A DNA stretch of 64,000 nucleotides from Gordonia desulfuricans NBRC 100010. GTDB lineage: Bacteria > Actinomycetota > Actinomycetes > Mycobacteriales > Mycobacteriaceae. The position numbers and the translations under genes were made by a program. Below, one piece after another: positions 57,923-64,000 of this stretch (position 1 is its first letter; each line of letters begins with the position of its first letter). The notes under the pieces were generated by a model. The model did no database searches, had not been told where the DNA came from, and was given only the letters and a program-made list of their open reading frames with translations. The DNA lies in the NCBI RefSeq assembly GCF_001485495.1, contig NZ_BCNF01000036.1:1-64000 (forward strand), written 5' to 3'.

Positions 57923-57924
57923 AT

Positions 57925-57945
57925 CCGGGCCACCGCCGAGCCCGG
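57925..57945. terminator. Short hairpin after coaA
   Basis: CCGGGC and GCCCGG pair as a 6-bp stem with a 9-nt loop, 2 bp past the coaA stop and 13 bp before the convergent cupin gene's end. A weak bidirectional terminator candidate. Confidence 0.35.
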
Positions 57946-57958
57946 TGCACCACCGGCG

Positions 57959-58324
57959 CTAACGCGTCCACGGCGGACTGATCGGGTCGCCACCGGCGAT
58001 CGTGGCGGTGAGCCCGACGACGGTGGTGACCCACATCGTCACCGGGTCGGGGCCGGGGTTGTCCACGGCCACCGCCGACCCGGCGGGCACGAAGACCACC
58101 TCCCCCGGCGACGGGGTCACGGGCTCGCCGTCGAGCCGGATGACCGGTTCACCGGCCAGCACGAGGAAGACCTCCTCGTGGTCGACGGTGTGCTCGGCCC
58201 CCGACTGCCCCGGACCGATGGTGGTTCGCCAGGCGCACAGTTCCCGGCTGCCGGACGAGGGCGACACGAAGGAGTCGAAGTCGGCTCCGTGCAGGGAGTG
58301 TCGGACGGGTTGGGTGATGTGCAT
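57959..58324 (-). CDS. Cupin-domain protein
   Basis: 121-residue single-domain cupin. The metal-binding cupin motif 1 is visible as GAEHTVDHEEVFLVLAGEP near residue 40 (His, His, Glu), and motif 2 as SPGEVVFVPAGSAVAVDNPG near 72. ATG 58324 has GAAGGG eight bases upstream. Divergent from a MarR gene, with overlapping inverted repeats between them, so it is probably the MarR target. Reaction unknown. Confidence 0.85.
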   Translation of the reverse strand: MHITQPVRHSLHGADFDSFVSPSSGSRELCAWRTTIGPGQSGAEHTVDHEEVFLVLAGEPVIRLDGEPVTPSPGEVVFVPAGSAVAVDNPGPDPVTMWVTTVVGLTATIAGGDPISPPWTR

Positions 58325-58340
58325 GGCCAGGCCCTTCAAT

Positions 58341-58380
58341 TAGACAAAATGACTGTCTATATTCAGACAGTTAGGCTGTC
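58341..58380. promoter_or_regulatory. Overlapping inverted repeats between cupin and MarR genes
   Basis: Three nested palindromes share one motif: TAGACA-n7-TGTCTA (58341-58359), ACTGTCT-n6-AGACAGT (58352-58371) and GACAG-n5-CTGTC (58366-58380). They cover almost the whole 59-bp divergent region and end 3 bp before the marR ATG. Typical of a MarR autoregulatory operator array. Confidence 0.75.
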
Positions 58381-58383
58381 GAT

Positions 58384-58836
58384 ATGTCAAGGCCCCGTCC
58401 CCCACGCGATGCACTGCCGTTCCTGCTGATGTCGGCGACGTCGGCGGTGGCCGAGCGGATCGACGCGGCGGTCCGGGCCGCCGGACACCCCGGACTCCGG
58501 CCGGTGCACGGGCTGATCTTCGGCCGCATCGCCTCGGGCGGCGCCACGATCAACGAGATCGCCGCCCATCTCGGCATCACCAAGCAGTCCGCGGCCGCGA
58601 TCGTCGGCGGCCTCGAGAAGTCGGGGATCGTCGAGCGACGCCCCCACCCCACCGACCGGCGCGCCGTGCTCATCGAACTCACCCCGCTCGGCCACGAGAT
58701 CACCCGGGTGGCCGCCGACGCCGCCACCGCCGAGACACGGTCTCTGGAAGAGGCTCTCGGGCAGTCCGATTCGCAGGTATTCCTACAGGCACTCGGGTAT
58801 CTCGGCGCGGGCGCGCCGCCCCGATCGGTCTGGTGA
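58384..58836 (+). CDS. MarR-family transcriptional regulator
   Basis: 150-residue winged-helix regulator. The recognition region is TINEIAAHLGITKQSAAAIV (about residues 56-75) and the wing VERRPHPTDRRAVLIELT near 83-100. Start ATG 58384. Likely represses itself and the cupin through the repeats in the shared intergenic region. Convergent with the NAD(P)-binding gene downstream. Confidence 0.9.
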   Translation: MSRPRPPRDALPFLLMSATSAVAERIDAAVRAAGHPGLRPVHGLIFGRIASGGATINEIAAHLGITKQSAAAIVGGLEKSGIVERRPHPTDRRAVLIELTPLGHEITRVAADAATAETRSLEEALGQSDSQVFLQALGYLGAGAPPRSVW

Positions 58837-58851
58837 TCGGGCACCGGCGCC

Positions 58852-59598
58852 CTACCGGGCGGCCAGCCACTGCTCCAGGGTTGTCGAGGTCTGCGTGAAC
58901 TCACCGCGCGGGACGAGTCCACCGTCGCGCATCGCGGGTCCGCCGACGTTGACCGCGAACACCCACCGTGGTGAGCCCTGCTTGCGGGCAAGATGTTTCG
59001 CGATGTCGGCCAGGTCCATCTCGGCGGGTCCGGCCACCTCCACATCTCCGCCCGCCGAGTCGGTGACCGCGTCGGCGAGGACCCGCGCGGCGTCGGCGGC
59101 GGCCAGCGGACGGCACCGCATGTGCGCGACGGCCGCGACCGGACCGAACCTCGCCCTCGACAGCAGCTGTTCGGCGAGTTCGAACCATTGGGCGGAGCGG
59201 ACGATCCGCAGCATTCCGGGGCCCAGGGCGTCGGTGTAGACGCGCTCCTGGGCCGCTTTTCCCTGGTAATAGCCGAATTTGGCGTTCACCTGCTCGTCGG
59301 CGGCGTTGATGATCGACAGGCAGACCACGCGCCGCGCCCCGGCGCGTTGCGCCGCCGCGGCGATGTTGGCGGCCGACGTCGAGAAGAAGTCGACGGCGAC
59401 CTTCGCCTTGAGAGTGGTCACGTTGATCGCATCGACCACCACATCGGTCCCGGTACAGGCGCCGTCGAGACCCGTGCCCGCATACGCATCGACCCCGGTC
59501 GACCGTTGCGCGGCAACCACATCCACGCCGCGCGCCTCGAGTTCCCCCACCAGCCTGCGGCCGATCTCTCCGCTCGCCCCGAACACCGTCACACGCAT
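58852..59598 (-). CDS. NAD(P)-binding Rossmann protein (NmrA/atypical SDR-like)
   Basis: 248 residues with cofactor loop GASGEIGRRL near residue 7 and the hydrophobic strand VVVDAIN near 55. There is no catalytic YxxxK in the usual place, so it is of the atypical SDR type (NmrA or sugar-epimerase-like). ATG 59598 has GGAGGG upstream. Function unknown; similar genes act as quinone reductases or redox sensors. Confidence 0.82.
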   Translation of the reverse strand: MRVTVFGASGEIGRRLVGELEARGVDVVAAQRSTGVDAYAGTGLDGACTGTDVVVDAINVTTLKAKVAVDFFSTSAANIAAAAQRAGARRVVCLSIINAADEQVNAKFGYYQGKAAQERVYTDALGPGMLRIVRSAQWFELAEQLLSRARFGPVAAVAHMRCRPLAAADAARVLADAVTDSAGGDVEVAGPAEMDLADIAKHLARKQGSPRWVFAVNVGGPAMRDGGLVPRGEFTQTSTTLEQWLAAR

Positions 59599-59686
59599 GG
59601 CACCCTCCATCGATCCGCCGAGTGGTCGCAGTCCACGCTACTGGCAATCGGCGCCGGCGACAGCTGCGATCAGGGTCTGGGACCGA

Positions 59687-60931
59687 TCATGTGGCGAAGA
59701 GCCGATGGACGAACGGGATGCTGTCGGCGAGGGAGGCGTTGACCGTTCCACTGTGGTCGAGGTCGTAGGTCTTCAGCGTCACCGGTTGACCGTTGTTCTT
59801 CATCCGCTGCGCCAGCAGGAGCGTTCCCGCCGCGTTGACATCGGTGTCCCTGAGCCCCTGACCGATGAGAACCGGTTGGTGGTAACCGGATTCGGGAACC
59901 CCCATGTAGTTCTTCAGCGCACCGGCGAACCCCGCGATGTGATCGAGCGGACGACTGTAGAAGTTCCCGGTAATCACATTCGACTTCCGGATGACATCAC
60001 CGAAGCCGTAGTCCTGCCCCGGCCCCTCGGTGGTGTCACACAGCGGTCCCTCCGCCTCGTCCACCCAGTGCCGGCCATACGGCGTCAGATAGGAGTCCAC
60101 GTTCCATTCGGGGAAGGAGGCACGCAGGCCCGACAGGATGTAGAGGACATAGCTGGTCGTCTCGGGCAGTGTGTTACCGAGCGGGACGGGTACCACCCCG
60201 GGCCGCGCCACCAAGGGGATGGCGTCCTCGATATAGGCGGGAACCCCGGTCGCGACGGCACCTCGATACGACAGGCCCCCGGAGTTGCCACCGAAGTCGT
60301 CGGCGTAGCGTGCGGTGAACATCGCCGCGCCGCCGCCCTGCGACTGCCCGACCGTCACCCACTTCCCGGCCAGCGACGGATAGGTGGCGGTCGCCGCCTT
60401 CACCGCGTCGACCACACTGTGCGCCTCGGTCTTCCCGTCGAGGTAGGGATGCGCGCCCGGGGTTCCCAGGCCGACGTAGTCGGCGGCGACGATCGCATAG
60501 CCCTGCTGCATCCAGCGACCGAGATATGCCCAGTCGCGGTCGGGCAGGATCGGCCCGTTGATCGAGTAGGCGCAGGCATCGTCGAGCCCGGTGGTGCCAT
60601 GCGCCCACGCGATGACCGGCCAGCCGCCTTCCGGGGGTTGTCCGGGCGGGAAGTACACGGCCGCACTGGACTGCGCGGGGGCACCCTTGATCCCCGTGGT
60701 CCAGTACACAATTCGCTTGCCGTCGACGGAACCGGGAAGCGTTGCGCGGGCAGTCAGCGGCGCGGTCGACGTCACCTGGCCCGGGGTCGTGTCGTCGGCG
60801 TGGGCGAGCCCCGGTGACATCGACACCGCGCCTGCGAGCACTGCCAGCGTCGCCGACACCGCGGCAACCGGTCTGCGCCACCTGGGTGCCGCCGGATCAG
60901 ATCGCCGGTCCTGTCGGAATCGATGGATCAT
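59687..60931 (-). CDS. Secreted lipase-like alpha/beta hydrolase
   Basis: 414-residue exported hydrolase of the secretory-lipase family. Signal peptide at residues 1-46 with a twin-Arg-like basic n-region (WRRPVAAVSATLAVLAGAV) and cleavage near AHA. Nucleophile elbow GQSQGGG near residue 195, acid Asp probably in GLRDTDVNA near 372, and His in LDHSGTVN near 398. ATG 60931 has GGGAGG eight bases upstream. Probably cleaves lipid esters outside the cell. Confidence 0.88.
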   Translation of the reverse strand: MIHRFRQDRRSDPAAPRWRRPVAAVSATLAVLAGAVSMSPGLAHADDTTPGQVTSTAPLTARATLPGSVDGKRIVYWTTGIKGAPAQSSAAVYFPPGQPPEGGWPVIAWAHGTTGLDDACAYSINGPILPDRDWAYLGRWMQQGYAIVAADYVGLGTPGAHPYLDGKTEAHSVVDAVKAATATYPSLAGKWVTVGQSQGGGAAMFTARYADDFGGNSGGLSYRGAVATGVPAYIEDAIPLVARPGVVPVPLGNTLPETTSYVLYILSGLRASFPEWNVDSYLTPYGRHWVDEAEGPLCDTTEGPGQDYGFGDVIRKSNVITGNFYSRPLDHIAGFAGALKNYMGVPESGYHQPVLIGQGLRDTDVNAAGTLLLAQRMKNNGQPVTLKTYDLDHSGTVNASLADSIPFVHRLFAT

Positions 60932-61109
60932 CGGTGAGGCCTCCCGCTGGGGACCGCCGCGACTGCGACGATCGGCAGAATCGATGGGCCGGGAGACGTC
61001 GGTCGTCGGTCGTCATACCCTCGAACGGCAGGTGTCGGCACCCGGTCATCTCTGCGTACCAGAGATCGGTGACCGGCCGCATCCGCTGAGACCGATTCGC
61101 GCGCACGCG
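60932..61109. other. Gene-free stretch between lipase and Z-FPP synthase genes
   Basis: About 180 bp with the lipase ribosome binding site at its left end. I see no gene; a promoter for the lipase must lie here. Confidence 0.5.
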
Positions 61110-61132
61110 TCACGGACCGGAACCGGTCGTGA
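61110..61132 (-). terminator. Hairpin past the prenyltransferase gene
   Basis: TCACGGACCGG and CCGGTCGTGA pair with one bulged base around a 2-nt loop, 21 bp past the stop on the minus strand. Confidence 0.5.
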
Positions 61133-61152
61133 GGGCCGTCACGACGGATGCC

Positions 61153-61962
61153 CTACTTGCCGAACCGCCGATTGCGCGCGGCGAAGTCACGCAGTGCGCG
61201 CAGGAAGTCCACCCGGCGGAACTCCGGCCAGTAGGCGTCGGTGAACCAGATCTCGGAGTAGGCGCTCTGCCACAGCAAGAATCCCGACAACCGTTGCTCT
61301 CCGGACGTGCGGATCACGAGGTCGGGGTCGGGCTGACCCTTGGTGTAGAGATTGCGGTCGATCGCCTCGACGGTGACCGCGTCGATCATCTCCGCCGGCG
61401 ACGCCCCCTCGGCCGCCTTCTCGGTCAGCAGGGCACGCACGGCGTCGACGATCTCCTGCCGTCCGCCGTAGCCGACGGCGACGTTGACGTTCATCCCGGT
61501 GTGTCCGGCGGTGCGTTCGGACGCCGCGCGCAGCCGGTCGGCGACGGCGTCGGGCAGCTGGTCGAGTGTCCCGACGATCCGCACCCGCCACGGGGCGGTG
61601 GCCCCGTCGGTGCCGGGATGGGCGACCGGACCGGAGATCTCGTCGACGATGTCCGGGACGATCTGCATCAGTGCGTCGAGTTCCTCGGAGTCGCGCTGCA
61701 GGTTCTCGGTGGACAGCAGGTAGATGGTGACGGTGGTGATCCCGAGTTCCGAGCACCAGCCGAGCATGTCGGCGATCCGGCGCGCGCCGACCCGATGCCC
61801 GTGGCTGACGTCCTCGAAGCCCGCCTCCTTGGCCCAGCGCCGATTGCCGTCGCAGATGATGGCGACATGCTGGGGCAACCGGGTGGAGTCCATCAGCTGG
61901 ATCAGCCGCCGCTCGTACACACTGAGCATCGGTCCACGCAGGCGGTCGGGAAGCAGTTTCAT
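61153..61962 (-). CDS. uppS: cis-Isoprenyl diphosphate synthase (Z-FPP synthase type)
   Basis: Condenses isopentenyl diphosphate in cis configuration toward the decaprenyl-phosphate carrier for cell-wall assembly. 269 residues; catalytic Asp38 in IICDGNRRWA, the HGHRVGA loop near 56 and the terminal signature RTSGEQRLSGFLLWQSAYSE near 218. The pairing with TrhA matches Rv1086/Rv1085c, where the enzyme makes short-chain Z,E-FPP. ATG 61962 gives the compact N-terminus MKLLPDRLRG. Confidence 0.93.
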   Translation of the reverse strand: MKLLPDRLRGPMLSVYERRLIQLMDSTRLPQHVAIICDGNRRWAKEAGFEDVSHGHRVGARRIADMLGWCSELGITTVTIYLLSTENLQRDSEELDALMQIVPDIVDEISGPVAHPGTDGATAPWRVRIVGTLDQLPDAVADRLRAASERTAGHTGMNVNVAVGYGGRQEIVDAVRALLTEKAAEGASPAEMIDAVTVEAIDRNLYTKGQPDPDLVIRTSGEQRLSGFLLWQSAYSEIWFTDAYWPEFRRVDFLRALRDFAARNRRFGK

Positions 61963-62026
61963 CGTGGTCCACACTAGTCCGCAATCCCTCGCCGCCGAGG
62001 CGTCGGACACGAACCCGACGCCCGGA

Positions 62027-62048
62027 CCTACGGTTACGGTACCGTAGG
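62027..62048. promoter_or_regulatory. Nested palindrome ahead of trhA
   Basis: CCTACGG and CCGTAGG flank an overlapping perfect 12-bp palindrome TACGGTACCGTA (62035-62046). TACGGT also fits TANNNT. It ends 4 bp before the trhA GTG, so it may be both promoter and operator, also facing the divergent prenyltransferase gene. Confidence 0.55.
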
Positions 62049-62052
62049 TTAC

Positions 62053-62721
62053 GTGACTCCCCTGCTGACGACGCCGGTCGCCGAGCGACCCCGCCTGCGT
62101 GGCGTCATCCACCAGTACGCGGCCTTCGTCGCCGCGGCGTGCGGCATCGCCGTGATCGTGGGCGCCGCACTCCTGCGCGGCAGCGCCGCCGCGGTGTCGT
62201 GCGCCGTCTACGCCGTCACCATCGTCGGACTGTTCGCGGTGTCGGCGAGCTACCACCGCATCCCGTGGAAGTCGCCGCGCGCCCAGATCCGGATGAAACG
62301 CGCCGACCACTCGATGATCTTCGTCTTCATCGCCGGCACGTACACGCCGTTCTGCGTGATGGCACTGCCCGACCCCGCCCGCTGGTGGGTGCTCGGCATC
62401 GTCTGGGCCGGCGCACTCAGCGGCGTCGTCCTCAAGATCGCCTGGCCCGCCGCCCCACGCTGGCTCGGTGTGACCCTCTACGTCCTGCTCGGCTGGGTGA
62501 TCGTGGCCGTCGCCCCGGTGCTGGTCGCGCATGCCGGCGTCACCGTGCTGGTACTGCTGGCACTCGGCGGGGTCTTCTACACCGTCGGCGGCGTGCTCTA
62601 CGCGATCCGCTGGCCCGACCCGTGGCCGACGGTCTTCGGCCACCACGAGGTGTTCCATGTGTGCACCGCGATCGCGGCGCTGGCCCACTATGTCGCGGTG
62701 TGGCTGGTCGTCGCCGGCTGA
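62053..62721 (+). CDS. trhA: TrhA/hemolysin III family membrane protein
   Basis: 222-residue protein of the PAQR-like hemolysin III family with seven membrane helices. The conserved polar residues are in SASYHRIPWKS near residue 64, KRADHSMIFVFIAGTY near 86 and the GHHEVFHVCTA segment near 195, whose His residues probably bind zinc. In other bacteria TrhA links membrane-lipid composition and fluidity. GTG 62053. Its last 34 bp overlap the convergent fused ABC gene. Confidence 0.88.
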   Translation: MTPLLTTPVAERPRLRGVIHQYAAFVAAACGIAVIVGAALLRGSAAAVSCAVYAVTIVGLFAVSASYHRIPWKSPRAQIRMKRADHSMIFVFIAGTYTPFCVMALPDPARWWVLGIVWAGALSGVVLKIAWPAAPRWLGVTLYVLLGWVIVAVAPVLVAHAGVTVLVLLALGGVFYTVGGVLYAIRWPDPWPTVFGHHEVFHVCTAIAALAHYVAVWLVVAG

Positions 62722-63887
62722 CGCGACGCCCCCGCCTCCGGCCGGGTACCGGCCCCGAGGGAGCGCTTGTACACCACCGTGAGCTCACCGTCGTCGGTGA
62801 GGATCCGCGTCTGCACCCCGTACACATCGGCGATCAGCTCGGTGGTCAGCACCTCGGCGGGCGGACCGAACGACACCACCCGACCGGACCGCATCACCAG
62901 CAGCCGGTCGCAGTACCGTGCCGCCAGGTTGAGGTCGTGCAGGGCGACGTAGCTGGTCACCGGCAGATCCGCGACCAACGCGAGGACGTCGAGCTGGTGG
63001 GCGATGTCGAGATGGTTGGTCGGCTCGTCGAGCAGCAACTCGCTGCGGCGGCTGAGGTCGGCGAGCACGATCGCGGTGGGATTGCGGTCGGCCACGCTCT
63101 CCCAGCTCACCTGCGGCCACTCGTCGGTGGTGTCGGCGTAGATGTTCTTCGCGCCGACGGCATCGGAGATCACACCCGACGATCCGCAGCACCCGGCCAT
63201 ATACGGCGTCTGGGTGTCGGCGAACCAGTACACCAGCGAGGTGTTGTCATCGGTCCCGGTGATGGCCGCCGCCGAATACCGTTGCTGCAGAGAGGAGATC
63301 AGCTCCTCACCACGGTCGGAGACATCGAAGATCTGGGCGAGCTCGCGGATCTCCTGGTAGATCAGGTCCATGGTCAGCGGTTCCGAACGCGCACCGTCGG
63401 CGTTCACGCTGGTCGCCGCGCGTCCCACGCAGTCGGTCGGCGAGAGGTAGGTGCCCACGCCGAGCCGTTCGAACTGGTCGCGGTCGCCGACGCCGCCGGG
63501 ACCCAGCGTTCCGCCGAACGACGCGGTCACGAAGTCGGGCTCGGTGGCCAGCACCGTCTCCAGCGACGGCTTGTTGTCGGCCAGACGCGGGACCGACTCA
63601 TTCGCCTGTGCCAGATCGGGTTTCACCGGATCGGTCCAGGTCGCGGTCCCCACCATGCGATCGGCGAGACCCAGCGACAGCAGGATCTCGGTGGAGCCCT
63701 GGTTCAGCGACACGACGCGCTGCGGGGCCTGTTCGACGGCCACCGTCTGGCCGCAGTTCTCGATCGAGACCGCCGCCGCGGAGGCCGCGTCACCGTCGGA
63801 ATCGGTCGAACATGCCACTGCGGCAGCCGCTATCGTCAACGATCCGATGATCGCGAGCGATCGCCGCATCGACGTCTGTGAGATCAC
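62688..63887 (-). pseudogene. In-frame fusion of an ABC substrate-binding lipoprotein to the C-terminal half of an ABC ATPase
   Basis: One open frame of 399 residues made of two unrelated parts. Residues 1 to about 280 are a siderophore/cobalamin-type binding lipoprotein: signal peptide MRRSLAIIGSLTIAAAA with lipobox AVAC, then QRVVSLNQGSTEIL and later YWFADTQTP. From about 63050 (residue about 280) it becomes the end of an ABC ATPase: ELLLDEPTNHLD (Walker B), VALHDLNLAARYCDRLL (H-loop) and the usual tail. Missing are the end of the binding protein, a whole permease and the ATPase's Walker A and signature. GTG 63887 has AGGTGG upstream; ATG 63869 is an alternative. Almost certainly a deletion product. 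Confidence 0.85.
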
Positions 63888-64000
63888 GTGACCCACCTGC
63901 GCCCTTCGTCATATGCGGGCACATCGGAGCGTCAGGACACCGAGCGGCCACCTACCGCCCAGATGTGAACGCACCGACCATATCCCGCGAGGTCGATGTG
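63888..64000. other. Right edge upstream of the fused ABC gene
   Basis: 113 bp including the ribosome binding site of the fused gene. I see no further gene; the promoter of the transporter operon should lie here. Confidence 0.4.

Overview
The window is GC-rich chromosomal DNA from a mycolic-acid actinobacterium. The best fit is Gordonia or a close relative in the Mycobacteriales. This rests on gene content: an ESX-4 type VII secretion locus beside rplM-rpsI-glmM, an LpqH-type lipoprotein, a desA2-glyA-coaA block, a Rv1109c-type lipid-droplet protein, Z-FPP synthase next to TrhA, and two organosulfur-type monooxygenases. GTG/TTG starts, 4-nt stop/start overlaps and -10 hexamers of the TANNNT type sitting next to the start codon also fit. 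No rRNA, tRNA, CRISPR array, prophage or insertion sequence was seen.

Layout. 0-11 kb (minus strand): nnr, glmS, an alpha/beta hydrolase, three translationally coupled small genes of ESX-4-associated type (one WXG/EspC-like), a HAD hydrolase, glmM, rpsI, rplM. 9.7-18.3 kb: ESX-4 core (Rv3446c-type protein, eccC4, and divergently eccD4-mycP4), with no eccB4 or esxT/esxU beside it. 18.3-23 kb: a damaged fatty-acid region (TetR, 5'-truncated enoyl-CoA hydratase, frameshifted acyl-CoA dehydrogenase, intact acyl-CoA ligase, lpqH-like gene with an in-frame amber codon). 23-32 kb: housekeeping genes (ispH, lipid-droplet protein, xseAB, DUF4245, glpX, class I and class II fumarases in tandem). 31.7-36.5 kb: a minus-strand operon with DszA-, DszC- and LLM-like monooxygenases behind an Eis-like acetyltransferase. 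36.7-43.2 kb: methyltransferase/PIG-L pair, APC permease, a nitroreductase-like protein coupled to an alpha/beta hydrolase, an L,D-transpeptidase.

43.4-51.4 kb is the most interesting region. Two convergent operons hold a PTE-like lactonase, an acyl-CoA ligase and an orphan Mce protein (plus), and an SDR, an ACAD10/11-type acyl-CoA dehydrogenase, an ACAD10/11-type kinase and a TetR regulator (minus). Both begin with a related 24-bp palindromic element (18 of 24 bases identical in the sense of transcription) abutting a TANNNT hexamer. Read together, this looks like a regulon for opening gamma-lactones or taking up 4-oxo/4-hydroxy acids and sending them, through CoA activation, 4-OH phosphorylation and phosphate elimination, into beta-oxidation. 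It is comparable to the levulinate (Lva) pathway but with a lactonase and a lipid-transport component.

51.5-64 kb: phoH2, desA2, glyA, a DUF885 peptidase-like protein, coaA, a cupin/MarR divergon with overlapping inverted repeats, an NAD(P)-binding protein, a secreted lipase, Z-FPP synthase, TrhA, and at the edge an in-frame fusion of an ABC-transporter binding protein to the second half of an ABC ATPase, best explained by an internal deletion. With the three lesions at 19-23 kb this makes four damaged loci, so a degrading or laboratory-evolved genome, or assembly errors, should be considered.
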